A stretch of 25,383 bases of DNA from Candidatus Shapirobacteria bacterium (GCA_027021145.1 JALUUX010000087.1:1-25383), one strand, 5' to 3'. Counted from the first letter of the stretch, positions 1 through 8,936 are shown. The notes: generated from the letters alone by a model not told the origin. Program-made: numbers and translations.

Positions 1-1
1 C

Positions 2-508
2 TCGGCTACAACTAATTGGCTTGCTGGAGTAGTGAAAAATTTTACTACTAAAACAACAACAGAAGAACAAAATTTGCTGGCTAAACTTCTGACTAAAATC
101 AACCCTCTTGATGAATCGTACTGGAGTCTAAGGGGGCTCAGTTCGCGAGATCCGAGTGAAGAATTCTTTTGTTACCTACAATCGGCAGCAATTAATAGTT
201 GGTACGATCTTCCTATTGCCATGATTGACACCTTCACGATTAGACCTCCAGAGATAATGGCAATACGCCTAACAAGGAAGCTAAATCCAGAACAATTGAG
301 AATCCTAAAAAAGAATCTTGATAGCGTTATCACGGCAATAAGTTCAGAAGAAATTCGACAAGAATTAAACAGAAGAAGAGCGCATCATGAAAAAGAGTTT
401 AATCAGGAACAATTAAGACAAATAGCGGCCTACTTAAAAACAATAAAAAGAGAGTTAGAAAAACAACAGGCTAGACAAACCACACTCACAACCAAAATGG
501 GTTATTAG
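2..508 (+). CDS. Hypothetical protein, C-terminal part (5' end outside window)
   Basis: I do not recognise this protein. The frame is open from base 2 to the TAG at 506-508, so the true start may lie outside the window. A GTG at 32 with a GGAG only two bases before it could start a 158-residue product, but the residues read upstream (SATTNWLAGVV) continue smoothly. The second half, from about position 250, is helical and strongly charged, rich in E, K, R and Q, which suggests a coiled coil. No signal peptide or membrane segment is visible in the part seen. It converges on the EpmA-like gene and their stop codons overlap. Treat it as a real but partial gene of unknown role. Confidence 0.55.
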   Translation, partial: SATTNWLAGVVKNFTTKTTTEEQNLLAKLLTKINPLDESYWSLRGLSSRDPSEEFFCYLQSAAINSWYDLPIAMIDTFTIRPPEIMAIRLTRKLNPEQLRILKKNLDSVITAISSEEIRQELNRRRAHHEKEFNQEQLRQIAAYLKTIKRELEKQQARQTTLTTKMGY

Positions 509-1536
509 AAAAAAATATCCTTGGCTGAGAAGAGGAGGACTTCGTTGATGTCGGTCTTGTTGGCCAAGATCATTACCAGGCGATCAAGGCCTAAAGCAAC
601 ACCGGAGCAAGGAGGCAAACCAGAACGCAAAGCTTCAATAAAATCCCAATCAGCTGGATGATCCTTCTTACCCAGTCTTTTTCGCCATCCAATCTCCTTT
701 CTAAACTGCTTCTCCTGTTCAACGGGATCAGTTAATTCGTTATAGGCATCAGCCAATTCGACTCCAAATAAATAAAGCTCAAATCGCTCTTTGACGCGAG
801 GGTCCTGGGCACTAGTCTTGGCCAAAGGAGCAAATTGGGCCGGAAAATCATAGATGATTGTCGGTCGCTGCCAGCCTAGATGAGGTTCAACCTCCTTGAG
901 ATAAATCAAATCATAAACCACCTCCCAATCATCTTGAGCGCTAATTCGATAACCCCGCTTCTTGGCCTCGGCTCTTAATTGATCCGGATCAAAAAGGACC
1001 CGATCATCAATTTCAGCATACCTTTTAAAAGCCTCAATCACTGAAATTCGCTCAAAAGGCAAGCTGAGATCTAAAGTCTGGCCCTGATAAGTTAACCGAC
1101 TCTCTTTGTTTACCTTATTATTAATAAAGCGCAGGAGACGCTCACAGTCCTCCATGGTGGCGCGATAATCAGCTCCTACCCGATACCATTCCAAAAGAGT
1201 AAACTCAGGATTATGAAAATGACCGCCCAGATCAGTGTTACGAAAGCTTTTAGTAATTTCAAAAATATTGCCGGCACCAGCAGCCAACAGCTTTTTGTGC
1301 CAGAGTTCCGGCGAAGGAGTCAAAAAAGCTAGCCGCCTCTGACCTAATTTATCCTCCAACTGAGTCTCAAAAACTTCAAGATAGGATTCAGGAATTAAGG
1401 CCGGGACCAAAACTGGGGTTTGGACTTCCAAAAATCCCTCTTGTCGAAAAAATTGGCGGACCGAATCAAGAATCTTCGCCCGCAAGCGAAAAATTTGCCA
1501 GGAGTCAGGGTTGGTTTTCAGCTCCCTCCAGTCCAC
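505..1536 (-). CDS. epmA: EF-P lysine ligase-like protein (EpmA/GenX/PoxA family)
   Basis: Class II lysyl-tRNA synthetase paralogue of 343 residues, the size of EpmA (about 325) and far shorter than LysRS (about 500), because the N-terminal anticodon-binding domain is absent. Motif 1 lies near residues 35-45 (FLEVQTPVLVP), motif 2 at 98-119 (FRNTDLGG, then HNPEFTLLEWYR), and motif 3 at 312-322 (GVALGLDRLVM). Known family members attach beta-lysine or lysine to elongation factor P, helping ribosomes through polyproline. No EF-P gene or EpmB-type aminomutase is in this window, so the actual substrate is inferred. The start is GTG at 1536, 12 nt after the stop of the AbiEii-like gene, so the two are probably co-transcribed. 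A stand-alone lysyl-AMP-forming enzyme of other purpose is the alternative. Confidence 0.8.
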   Translation of the reverse strand: MDWRELKTNPDSWQIFRLRAKILDSVRQFFRQEGFLEVQTPVLVPALIPESYLEVFETQLEDKLGQRRLAFLTPSPELWHKKLLAAGAGNIFEITKSFRNTDLGGHFHNPEFTLLEWYRVGADYRATMEDCERLLRFINNKVNKESRLTYQGQTLDLSLPFERISVIEAFKRYAEIDDRVLFDPDQLRAEAKKRGYRISAQDDWEVVYDLIYLKEVEPHLGWQRPTIIYDFPAQFAPLAKTSAQDPRVKERFELYLFGVELADAYNELTDPVEQEKQFRKEIGWRKRLGKKDHPADWDFIEALRSGLPPCSGVALGLDRLVMILANKTDINEVLLFSAKDIFF

Positions 1537-1548
1537 TGAAAAAGAAAC

Positions 1549-2187
1549 TTAAACCTTACTTTTACCAAGATAATCACCAATCATCTTTTGAAAAAAGACT
1601 TTAATTTCCTTAGGAGAATATGCTTGATCAATAAAGTCAATCTTTCCTATTTCCAGATCTTCAAAATAAACCAGTTGTTCAAGAAAAAGTCGATGGGAAA
1701 AACCACCCCCAAAACGCTCTTCTGCTTCAGCAATAATCGTCTCTAGTTTTAACCCGTTTTTAAAAAGAAAGAACAAATCAACATAATCTCGATATTCGCC
1801 CCGTCGCCCAATTACATAAGCTTTATTGGAGGCTAAATCCCTAAGATCAAAAAGTGAGATTGAATCAGTAACTAAAGGAGGATGACGAGGGGGAAAAGGA
1901 AAGTGAATAAAACTCACTTTAACTTCTTGGGGAGTAATAAAAGTTAATTCTCCAAGATTATCAACTATTTTTTTAATTTTTTGACCAAAAACAGTGATCA
2001 CCTTTTGAAGCAGGTTGCGAGGTAACGATCCAGTTGAGAAAAGATCAAAATCATAAGAATAGCGATGTTTTAACTGAAGGGCAATAGCCGTCCCTCCACC
2101 CAAAACCCCTATCTGCCTAAAAGCAGCCAATTTTTGGAAAACTTCGCGTCGGGCTGGATCAAGAATTTCAGGATAAATTTTTGACAT
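1549..2187 (-). CDS. AbiEii/AbiGii-type nucleotidyltransferase (toxin-like)
   Basis: Protein of 212 residues with the polymerase-beta-like nucleotidyltransferase signature of AbiEii/DUF1814 toxins: GGGTAIALQLKHR followed by YSYDFDLF near residues 30-50, giving the G-G and D-x-D residues that bind nucleotide and metal. Known AbiEii proteins modify targets such as tRNA 3' ends and are held in check by a neighbouring antitoxin. The frame extends to a TTG at 2202, but ATG at 2187 (MSKIYPEILDP) matches usual family starts and is preferred. The gene overlaps the end of the small upstream gene by 20 nt, the tight coupling expected of a toxin-antitoxin pair. It could equally have become a housekeeping nucleotidyltransferase. 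Confidence 0.75.
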   Translation of the reverse strand: MSKIYPEILDPARREVFQKLAAFRQIGVLGGGTAIALQLKHRYSYDFDLFSTGSLPRNLLQKVITVFGQKIKKIVDNLGELTFITPQEVKVSFIHFPFPPRHPPLVTDSISLFDLRDLASNKAYVIGRRGEYRDYVDLFFLFKNGLKLETIIAEAEERFGGGFSHRLFLEQLVYFEDLEIGKIDFIDQAYSPKEIKVFFQKMIGDYLGKSKV

Positions 2188-2461
2188 AATTTCGCCGGTC
2201 AAGCTTTTTCTTTCTAAGCCCTAAAAGAAAATTTTTGACAAAGTTAAAACTGGAGGGGGTATAAATTTTACGCGGTTGATGGATAAAAACCTTCTTTATC
2301 TCGCTTTTGGGATAAAGTTGAAACAATTGTCTTATTTGGTCTAAATCACCGTAAGCCAGTAATTGGTGAATAATATAACAGCGGTCCTCAATCAGATCAA
2401 GCCGACTCAATTTTCTTGACCAAAAAAGACCTCGAGGAAAAGAGACAGAAAACTTTTTCAT
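2168..2461 (-). CDS. DUF6922-like small protein, probable partner of AbiEii-like gene
   Basis: Small basic protein of 97 residues. The pattern of an early FW motif (GLFWSRKLSRLDL), then YIIHQLLAYGDLDQIRQLF, then IYTPSSFNFV resembles, from memory, the DUF6922 family often encoded beside AbiEii-type nucleotidyltransferases. A second relative lies at 15633-15860 (YFW, YIIETILEQG, LSQRSKQFW). The longer frame starts at 2485, but ATG 2461 is chosen because a TATAAT box ends 7 nt upstream and the extra residues (MGCAIIIK) look like read-through of the promoter. It is first in a minus-strand run with the AbiEii-like and EpmA-like genes. An antitoxin role is inferred from position and family company only. 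Confidence 0.6.
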   Translation of the reverse strand: MKKFSVSFPRGLFWSRKLSRLDLIEDRCYIIHQLLAYGDLDQIRQLFQLYPKSEIKKVFIHQPRKIYTPSSFNFVKNFLLGLRKKKLDRRNYVKNLS

Positions 2462-2468
2462 TTTAATT

Positions 2469-2474
2469 ATTATA
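2469..2474 (-). promoter_or_regulatory. -10 box for leaderless DUF6922/AbiEii/epmA transcript
   Basis: Perfect TATAAT on the minus strand, with 7 nt between it and ATG 2461. No Shine-Dalgarno sequence fits between them, so transcription probably starts at or next to the ATG. No convincing -35 box is seen. The AT palindrome at 2496-2529 lies just upstream and could act as an operator. Confidence 0.5.
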
Positions 2475-2495
2475 GCGCATCCCAAATATTATTCC

Positions 2496-2529
2496 ACTTT
2501 AATGATTTAATATATTAATATATTAAAGT
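2496..2529. repeat. 34-bp AT palindromic repeat, copy 1
   Basis: Imperfect palindrome with arms ACTTTAAT and ATTAAAGT around a perfect 20-bp core palindrome built on TTAATATATT. An identical 34-base copy lies at 24352-24385. This copy is immediately upstream of the DUF6922/AbiEii promoter. It may be an operator or the end of a composite repeat; its counterpart end is at 2627-2670. Confidence 0.75.
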
Positions 2530-2538
2530 CAGCATTTG

Positions 2539-2605
2539 TAGATTTGTTAATTCATAGATTTATAGATTCATAGATTTATAGATTTATAGATTTATAGATT
2601 CGTAA
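2539..2605. repeat. Short tandem repeat, 8-bp unit ATAGATTT
   Basis: A run of about eight imperfect units of an 8-bp motif (ATAGATTT, ATAGATTC, ATTCATAG variants). It has no open frame. It fills the middle of the spacer between the AT palindrome and the GTTCGC hairpin, and is absent from the equivalent position near 24.4 kb. Confidence 0.7.
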
Positions 2606-2626
2606 ATGCGGAAGAGCTTGCTTCTG

Positions 2627-2670
2627 GTTCGCTTATAGTCGAACTCTTGACCTTTTCGTGAACGGCAAAA
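2627..2670. repeat. GTTCGC hairpin repeat, copy 1
   Basis: 44-base sequence with outer arms GTTCGC and GTGAAC and a short inner GTC/GAC pairing, ending in GGCAAAA. About 36 of 44 bases match a second copy at 24487-24530. It lies 131 bp from the AT palindrome start, against 135 bp in the other copy, which suggests a composite element with conserved ends and an exchanged middle. It directly follows the stop of the beta-helix gene but has no T-tract in the terminator position. Confidence 0.65.
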
Positions 2671-2674
2671 AACC

Positions 2675-4540
2675 TTATTTAGTCGGAGAAGCGGAAAACA
2701 GGTTGATTAATTCAAGGCGCAGGTCTTGACCATCGACTTGGCCATCCTGATTGAAGTCAGCCAATTGACAAGGCCCCTGGTTTAACTGCCAACAAGCGAT
2801 GACTAGGCTAGCGTCAAAATGATTGATCTGACCATCACCATTAAGATCAAAGTTGGGTTCAATTTGAGGTTCTTCACTGGTCAAGCCATAGATACCCAAG
2901 TCGGCAGCAACGCCAGCAGCGGCCAAATAAATCGGATCACCAGCCCTGGCTGAAACTGGCTGATCCACTACCAAGGTCGTCTGGTTAGGAATCTGAGTTA
3001 CCCGACGCCTAATCAATTGGCCCTGATGACGAATAATAATTTCGTCCCCCTCAACCAAACCAAAGCCATCGGAAAAATAATAAGCATCCTCAACGCTCAA
3101 ACGAGTGGTGTTGCTGGCCGCTTGAGTTAACCGAGTTAAAGCAGCTGCTGCCTGACGCCCAGGACTATTATTGGCCAAGCGATAAGCCTGGAAAAAGGCT
3201 GGCAGATCTTCAAGGTGATAGTTTTCCGGCGCTGCTTTAGCTTGAAATCCTAGCTCGGGTTGACGAAAAATGGGAGCTTGACCTAAATTATTACCAAAGA
3301 CTTGGCTATACTTAGACTCCACTTGAGCCAGAGAATATTCCTCGGGCGATTCACCCCGGAAATAAAACAATAGCTGATCTTCGTCATCAGCAAAAATATT
3401 GTTTTCAAAGCGATAGCTGCGCCAAGGCACTTCTCTGACTCGCGCCTCAAAAGCATAAAAGCCCTTACTCTGGGGACCTGATTGATAAAAAACATTATTC
3501 TTAAAATGATTATCCTCAGCATAATAGGGATCAGAATTGCGGCTGGCAACTATGTGACTGGTAGCATTATTAAAAAAGGTATTGTGATAAACACGCAGAT
3601 GCTCAGCATAGTGAACCTGGTTATAAGTGGCCATTCCCAAGCTAGTAGCCGATTTTTGATTAGTGCTCCCGCCGTTAGTAAAAATCATTAAATTATTACG
3701 GAAAATCCCCCAAGAAACCAGCAATTTAACTGCTTGAGCCGCTACTGTCTCCCGACGCTCAACAGTAAAATCAGGCCGAGGTTGTTCAGGATCCCAAATA
3801 TTATCAATAAACAAATTGGTCTCCACCAAAACCCGTTGCGCTCGCTTACCATCACCCTTGAAAGCAGCGGCCCGGTCCCAAGGATTACGCAGATAGTTAC
3901 CTCGGACCACCACATTACTGGCATTAATAATCAACTGGCCATGACTAGAAGCACCTTGGCTGAAATCATTTTCTTCCACCAAAGAGTAATCGGCTTCCAG
4001 GGTAACCGTATTCCCATCCCACCAATAATCAAAACGATTACCAATCAGCCAATAATGATGGCCTTGGAGTAAAAGGCCGTTCCAAACATTCCAGTCGTGG
4101 CAAGACCAGTCTCGGGCACAAGGAGTATCAAAATAATTATTCAAAATTTTAATATGATGGGAATCGCCGTTGGTAATAATCCAGGCCGAACCGCTGGTCA
4201 AAGAATAGAAAGTCAGGTTCTGTAGGATAATATAGCTTCGTCGCTGAAGCTTAGCAGGCCGAGTCAAAATTGGCGGTTGGCTAGGATCAGCAGCCTGATA
4301 AGTAATCCATTGACTAGGTTGGCCACTGCGGTTTGGCAAGATGGCCTCCTGGTATCGTCCCGGTTGGAAACAAACCGTTTCTCCGGGCTGAACCGATTGA
4401 TTAGCCTGGCGCAATTCCTGATTATTGCTTACTAAATAATCACAACCACTGGTCTGAGCCTGAATTGAGAAAACAAGACCAATTACTCCTACTAGTAAAA
4501 AGGTTAGCCCCCTGATAACCAGCCTCACTAATCCGGTCAT
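2675..4540 (-). CDS. Secreted right-handed beta-helix protein with dockerin-like EF-hand tail
   Basis: Protein of 621 residues. Residues 1-28 form a signal peptide with a hydrophobic core at about 8-26 (LTFLLVGVIGLVFS). After a CFQPGRY segment, residues about 90-400 carry repeated N-rich turns (RNNLMIF, YHNTFFNN, NNVFYQSG, ENNIFADD) typical of right-handed parallel beta-helix proteins, a fold shared by polysaccharide lyases and adhesins. A short beta domain near 470-550 follows. The tail has two calcium-loop repeats, DLNGDGQINHFD from about 565 and DFNQDGQVDGQD from about 595, as in type I dockerins. The protein is probably exported, with calcium-stabilised attachment to a partner surface protein. 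Catalytic residues cannot be assigned, so lyase, glycosidase or purely structural roles remain possible. The gene stands alone on the minus strand. Confidence 0.75.
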   Translation of the reverse strand: MTGLVRLVIRGLTFLLVGVIGLVFSIQAQTSGCDYLVSNNQELRQANQSVQPGETVCFQPGRYQEAILPNRSGQPSQWITYQAADPSQPPILTRPAKLQRRSYIILQNLTFYSLTSGSAWIITNGDSHHIKILNNYFDTPCARDWSCHDWNVWNGLLLQGHHYWLIGNRFDYWWDGNTVTLEADYSLVEENDFSQGASSHGQLIINASNVVVRGNYLRNPWDRAAAFKGDGKRAQRVLVETNLFIDNIWDPEQPRPDFTVERRETVAAQAVKLLVSWGIFRNNLMIFTNGGSTNQKSATSLGMATYNQVHYAEHLRVYHNTFFNNATSHIVASRNSDPYYAEDNHFKNNVFYQSGPQSKGFYAFEARVREVPWRSYRFENNIFADDEDQLLFYFRGESPEEYSLAQVESKYSQVFGNNLGQAPIFRQPELGFQAKAAPENYHLEDLPAFFQAYRLANNSPGRQAAAALTRLTQAASNTTRLSVEDAYYFSDGFGLVEGDEIIIRHQGQLIRRRVTQIPNQTTLVVDQPVSARAGDPIYLAAAGVAADLGIYGLTSEEPQIEPNFDLNGDGQINHFDASLVIACWQLNQGPCQLADFNQDGQVDGQDLRLELINLFSASPTK

Positions 4541-4596
4541 TAAGCAAAGTCTATCACAGTTTCTGGCCGATCGACAGGGATTTTGGTCAGTGTCGG

Positions 4597-5721
4597 TTAT
4601 TTATAAATCGGCAGCTTTTTACCCGTGAGCACTAATCCTAAACTCAAGCGGCGATTTTCCTTGTCTAATGACTCAACATAGCAACGAACTTTTTGGCCCA
4701 CCTCTAACTTAGCCTCGGGAGGAATCTTACTAATATGGATCAACCCCTCGATTCCTGGCTCTAAGCGGACTAAGGCGCCAAAGCTGGCCAAACGAACCAC
4801 CTCACCCTTAAATTGCTTATCAACAGGATACTTCTTTTCAATATCAGCCCAAGGATCAGGAGTGAGACGCTTAATCGAGAACTGAAGCCGACCATCTTCC
4901 TTATTCAATAATAAGACTTCAACCTCATCGCCAACCTGATACATCTGAGGTAAATCCTCCACTTTTTCCCAAGAAACCTCGGAAATATGAACCAATCCCT
5001 CCAAAGGTTTATTCTTCACTTTAATCTGAACAAAAAGGCCAAAAGGTTCGACTCGGACCACCTTGGCCTTAAATTGTTGATTTAACTTAATTTGAGCAAT
5101 CAGCTGACGCTCTTGTTCTACTTCCTCTGGCTCGCTAGCCAAACGCTCACTAAAAACGAGGCGATTCTTATCTCGATCTACCTCCAAAACTTTGACCTTG
5201 ACCTTTTTACCAATCAGCTCTCGCGGCTGATGATGATATTTTTTACCAATTTGAGAACCAGGAATAAAGCCCAAGAGACCCATGGGAGCGACGACAATCG
5301 CGCCGCCATGGCGCTCTTCTCGGGCAAAGACGGTCACTTCTTCACCGGTTTTCAGCTTTTCCTCAAAGAATTTCCAGCCATAATCCATGGCTGCTTTTCG
5401 AAGAGAAAGCAAGGTTTGGCCCCGGTCATTTTCTGGCACCCGAACTTGGACCTCAACTTGATCACCAACCTTAAGATGACTAACAAAATCCTTAACCAAG
5501 GCCAACTCTTTACCGGTAACAATCCCCTCAGTCTTAGCGCCAACATCAATAAAAATTGTTCCTCCTTTAATCTCGGCTACTGTACCCGTGAGATACTCCC
5601 CTTTCCTTAACCCCCGAAGCTGATAGCCAGTTTGGGCCAAGAGCTCCGCCATTGATTGGGGCTCTTGAGGGGGAGTTTTAGCTGAAGAAGTTTTTTTGAC
5701 TTTTTTGGTTGTTTTGGGCAT
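4597..5721 (-). CDS. rpsA: 30S ribosomal protein S1
   Basis: Protein of 374 residues with four S1/OB-fold RNA-binding domains at roughly 41-108, 124-195, 214-287 and 302-364. Hallmarks include GTIFIDVGAKTEGIV, EPFGLFVQI, LEGLVHISEVS and IEGLIHISKI. E. coli S1 has six domains; four is normal in many lineages. S1 binds mRNA leaders and helps them onto the 30S subunit. The N-terminus is a lysine-rich tail (MPKTTKKVKK). A GGAG lies 13 nt before ATG 5721, longer than ideal; an ATG at 5731 closer to it is out of frame. The gene follows the 23S rRNA on the same strand, with a strong hairpin between them. Confidence 0.92.
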   Translation of the reverse strand: MPKTTKKVKKTSSAKTPPQEPQSMAELLAQTGYQLRGLRKGEYLTGTVAEIKGGTIFIDVGAKTEGIVTGKELALVKDFVSHLKVGDQVEVQVRVPENDRGQTLLSLRKAAMDYGWKFFEEKLKTGEEVTVFAREERHGGAIVVAPMGLLGFIPGSQIGKKYHHQPRELIGKKVKVKVLEVDRDKNRLVFSERLASEPEEVEQERQLIAQIKLNQQFKAKVVRVEPFGLFVQIKVKNKPLEGLVHISEVSWEKVEDLPQMYQVGDEVEVLLLNKEDGRLQFSIKRLTPDPWADIEKKYPVDKQFKGEVVRLASFGALVRLEPGIEGLIHISKIPPEAKLEVGQKVRCYVESLDKENRRLSLGLVLTGKKLPIYK

Positions 5722-5752
5722 TTTGGTTCATGATCTCCTTTCTTTATTTTTT

Positions 5753-5785
5753 GAAATTTGTCCCCAAAATGTCGGGGCAAATTTC
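5753..5785 (-). promoter_or_regulatory. Hairpin in the rpsA leader
   Basis: Eleven-pair stem: GAAATTTG and CCCC pair with GGGG and CAAATTTC, with one bulge and an eight-base loop. No U-tract follows on either strand, so it is not a standard terminator. It sits between the 23S 3' end and the rpsA ribosome-binding site, so it could separate the two RNAs by processing or serve as an S1 autoregulation site. Confidence 0.45.
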
Positions 5786-5795
5786 TAGTTTCTTG

Positions 5796-5844
5796 CTTAA
5801 CTCGACAGTCAAGTTGTCAACCGGTTTTCCGGAACTTTGGGATG
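5796..5844 (-). other. 23S processing stem, 3' strand
   Basis: Pairs with 9916-9966. Matching blocks are TTTGGGATG (5836-5844) with CATCCCAAA (9916-9924), a 17-base block at 5808-5824 with 9938-9954 (one G-U pair), and CTTAAC (5796-5801) with GTTAAG (9961-9966). This is the usual RNase III-type stem that brings the ends of a 23S precursor together. Confidence 0.8.
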
Positions 5845-6402
5845 GGTCTAAGTTTGGCCAACAGGTACGGGTTGGCTTAGATCGTTACCGATCTTCCACC
5901 GCCCGCCCATAATCCCCCGACGAATCGGGGGCAAACCCGGTAGTCTTCCGGGGGCCTACACCTCGCGCACAGCGCGAGGCACGATCCCTCATCTTGGGGT
6001 GGGCTTCCCGCTTGAGATGCTTTCAGCGGTTATCCCTTGGGAACATAGCTACCCGGCGGTGCTCTTGACAGAACAACCGGCACACCAGAGGTTCCCCCAG
6101 CCAGGTCCTCTCGTACTGTGGCCAGCTCCCCTCAAGGATCGAACGGTGACGGCGGATAGGGGCCGAACTGTCTCACGACGTTCTGAACCCAACTAACGCA
6201 GCGCTTTAATGGGCGAACAGACCAACCCTTGGCGCCTTCTTCAGCGCCAGGATGCGCCAAGTCGACATCGAGGTCGCGATCCGGGCCGTCAATGCGGACT
6301 ATCGGGCCCGACCACGCTGTTATCCCCGGGGTAGCTTTTATCCGTTAAGCCCTGAAGTGTCCCACGAACTCCAGGGGATCACTAAGACCTGCTTTCGCAC
6401 CT

Positions 6403-6484
6403 GAGTGAAGCAGAGAGCTTGCGCTCACGCTTCACCCTCACCTCTCCATGAAGTAGAGACTTCGTCACACTTCACGGTTCGGCG
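6403..6484 (-). other. Helix expansion in 23S domain V, without foldback core
   Basis: About 82 extra bases between the conserved segments equivalent to GACTGCGAG...CGAGC and AGGTGCGAAAGCAGG (around E. coli nt 2400, central protuberance side). It contains two hairpins with arms GTGAAG/CTTCAC-type and loops rich in GAGC. It lacks the AT-rich core of the five insertions, so it is a separate expansion. Confidence 0.6.
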
Positions 6485-6697
6485 AGCTCGACTCGTCAGT
6501 CTCGCAGTCAAGCCGGCTTCTGGCTTTGCCCTTAGACTCCGATTTCCTTCCGGAGCAAGCCGACCTTTGTGCGCCCGCGTTACTCTTTAGCAGGCGGCTG
6601 CCCCAGCCAAACTGACAGCCAGGCACTGTCCCGGGCCGCGTCTCCAGCGACCGTCGGTGAGGGTCAGATATCTTGAAGGGTGGTATTCCACGGATGC

Positions 6698-6903
6698 CTC
6701 GCCCTCCGGGCGAGAAAATCCTCAGGGGTTGATCATAAATCCTAAATTCGAAATCCTAAATCCGAAACAATATCAAAGCACAAAATTCAAATGACCAAAA
6801 CAATAAAATTATTTTGTTTTGAATTTTGAATTTAGAAAATTTGAATTTGTTTAGAAATTAGACATTAGAAATTCCCCCAGGATTTCCTTGTCCGAAGGAC
6901 GAG
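6698..6903 (-). repeat. Foldback insertion A in 23S (L1-stalk helix region)
   Basis: 206 nt bounded by short hairpins CTCGCCC-TCC-GGGCGAG (6698-6714) and CTTGTCC-GAA-GGACGAG (6887-6903). Inside, AAATCCTCAGGGG pairs with CCCCCAGGATTT, then 7-mer arms (AAATCCT/AAATTCG units against TTAGAAA/TTAGACA units), then a central palindrome around AAAACAATAAAATT. Flanks are the conserved GAATAGGTGGGAG and GGAATACCACCC, so the insertion is in the helix 76-78 (L1 stalk) region. It belongs to the subfamily with an outer clamp and no central GC hairpin. It has no open frame of note. Confidence 0.85.
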
Positions 6904-7156
6904 ACTCCCACCTATTCTCGACAATCAAGACACCCTTCCCAATGCCAAGCCTCAGTAAAGCTCCACGGGGTCTTTCTGTCCTGCCGTCACTAACCGGCAT
7001 CTTCACCGGTATTTCAATTTCACCGGGTAGAGGGTCGAGACAGTTGCTCGGTCGTTAAGCCTTTCATACCGGTCTGAACTTACCAGACAATGGACTTCGC
7101 TACCTTTGGACGGTTAGAGTTACCGCCGTCGTTCACCGGGGCTTCGGTTCACACCC

Positions 7157-7378
7157 CTCGCCCTCCGGGCGAGAAAATCCTCAGGGGTTAGGTCATAAAT
7201 CCTAAATTCTAAATCCGAAATTCTAAACAATATCAAAATCCAAATGTTCAAATGTTCAAAACAGAACCGTTTTGAATTTTGAATTTAGAAAATTTGAATT
7301 TGTTTAGATATTAGATATTAGAAATTAGAAATTAGACATTAGAAATTCCCCCAGGATTTCCTTGTCCGAAGGACGAAG
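7157..7378 (-). repeat. Foldback insertion B in 23S (helix 68 region)
   Basis: 222 nt bounded by CTCGCCC-TCC-GGGCGAG (7157-7173) and a CTTGTCC-GAA-GGACGAAG hairpin (7361-7378). It has the same CCTCAGGGG/CCCCCAGG clamp as insertions A and E. The apex differs: CAAAAC-AGAACC-GTTTTG replaces the AT palindrome while the stem is kept. Flanks (GGAAGGTTAAG and GAAGCCCCGGTGAACG) place it in helix 68 of domain IV. Confidence 0.85.
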
Positions 7379-8053
7379 AGTGATCCCCTTAACCTTCCGG
7401 CACTGGACAGGCTTCAGCCCCTATACTTCCCCTTACGGGTTTGCAGAGACCTGTGTTTTTGATAAACAGTCGCCGAGCAGTCTTTCGCTGCGGCCCCGAA
7501 TTAGTCGGGGCAGGGCATCTCCCGAAGTTACGCCCAGCTTTTTTGCCGAGTTCCTTGACCCTCTTTCTCCCGCTCGCCTTGGTCTACTCGACCTGCCCAC
7601 CAGTGTCGGTTTGCGGTACGGGCGCCACCTTTCCTCCAGGCGAAGCTTTTCTCGGCTCCAGAAGTTGGTTGGCTCGGCCGACAAGTCGGCCTTGCGTCCT
7701 GTCTCGCCTTAAAACAGAGAGGCGGATTTTCCTACCTCCCCTAGCTTGACAGTCCAATGAGGCAATTTCACTTCCTCACCCAACCTATCCCAGAGCGTCC
7801 CTCCCCCTGGCAGAACGGAAAGGGGCGGGGCCGGAATATTAACCGGCTGTCCATCGGGTACGGCCGACGCTTCGGCCCTCCCCTTAGGTCCCGCCTAACC
7901 CAACGTCGACGACCGTGGCGTTGGAAACCTTGGGCTTTCGGCGATCCGGATTCTCACCGGATTCTCGTTACTCATGCCGGCATTCTCACTTCCCAGCGCT
8001 CCAGGCCGATTCACATCGACCCTTCACCGCCCTGGGAACGCTCCCCTACCACA

Positions 8054-8271
8054 CCGCTGCTTCGCAGCGGAAATCCTAAATCCGAAATCCTAAATCCTAA
8101 ACAATATCAACCCGCCGACAGCTTCGCAGTCTTGGCGGGCAAAAACCCAAATGTTCAAATGACCAAAACAATAAAATTATTTTGTTTTGAATTTTGAATT
8201 TAGAAAATTTGAATTTGTTTAGAAATTAGAAATTAGACATTAGGATTTAGAACTTTCGTTGCGAAGCAACG
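8054..8271 (-). repeat. Foldback insertion C in 23S (helix 45)
   Basis: 218 nt bounded by CCGCTGC-TTC-GCAGCGG (8054-8070) and CGTTGC-GAA-GCAACG (8257-8271). It has 7-mer arms of AAATCCT/AAATCCG units, then AAACAATATCAA, a GC hairpin (CCCGCC ... GGCGGG), and the shared AT core. Flanks ACCGAAG and GTAGGGGAGCG place it in helix 45, a site where intervening sequences are known in several bacteria. It belongs to the subfamily with a central GC hairpin and no outer clamp. Confidence 0.85.
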
Positions 8272-8379
8272 GCATCTCCGTCTTCGGTGGTTAGCTTAAG
8301 CCCCGTTAAATTTTCGGCGCAGTCCGCCAACCCCCCGAAGAGTCGGGGGATCGACCAGTGAGCTGTTACGCTTTCTTTA

Positions 8380-8416
<37 letters not shown>

Positions 8417-8936
8417 TCGGCGAACCACTTCCTTTCCCACTTAGCTAACACTTAGGGACCTTAGACGGGAGTCTGGGTTGTTTCCCTCTCGTCTAACCAG
8501 CTTAGCCCGGCTAGACTGACTACCTGGACAAAAACCAAGGTATTCGGAGTTTGGTTGAGTGCTGAAGGTCATCCCCCCAAACACTCATCCAGTAGCTCTA
8601 CCCCCCTGGCCTGACTCCAGGCGCTATACCAATATATATTTCGGGGAGAACCAGCTATCTCCGGGTTCGATTGGCATATTACCCCTAACCACAGGTCATC
8701 CGAAGGGCTTGCAACCCCTACCGGTGCGGGCCTCCGGTCGACTTTCATCGACCTTCACCCTGCCCATGGTTAGCTCACCCGGTTTCGGGTCTCCTGCCTG
8801 CGACTAAGCGCCCCGACGAATCGGGGCTGACGCCTTATTCAGACTCGCTTTCGCTCCGGCTCCGGCCGACACTTCGGCCTTAACCTCGCCGCAGACAAGA
8901 ACTCGCCGGCTCATTCTTCAATAGGCACGACATGAC

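Noticed and set aside
2627..2670. GTTCGC hairpin as terminator of the beta-helix gene
   Set aside because: On the minus strand the T-run precedes the hairpin and does not follow it, and the sequence is a repeat shared with another locus.
3482..4072. Plus-strand open frames of 69 and 112 codons inside the beta-helix gene
   Set aside because: Antisense shadows of a long gene with signal peptide and clear domains; no ribosome-binding sites.
5092..5610. 172-codon plus-strand frame opposite rpsA
   Set aside because: It lies wholly inside the S1 gene in antisense and encodes no recognisable protein.
5722..5795. 5S rRNA after the 23S
   Set aside because: Only about 70 bases separate the processing stem from rpsA, too short for 5S, and no 5S motifs are present.
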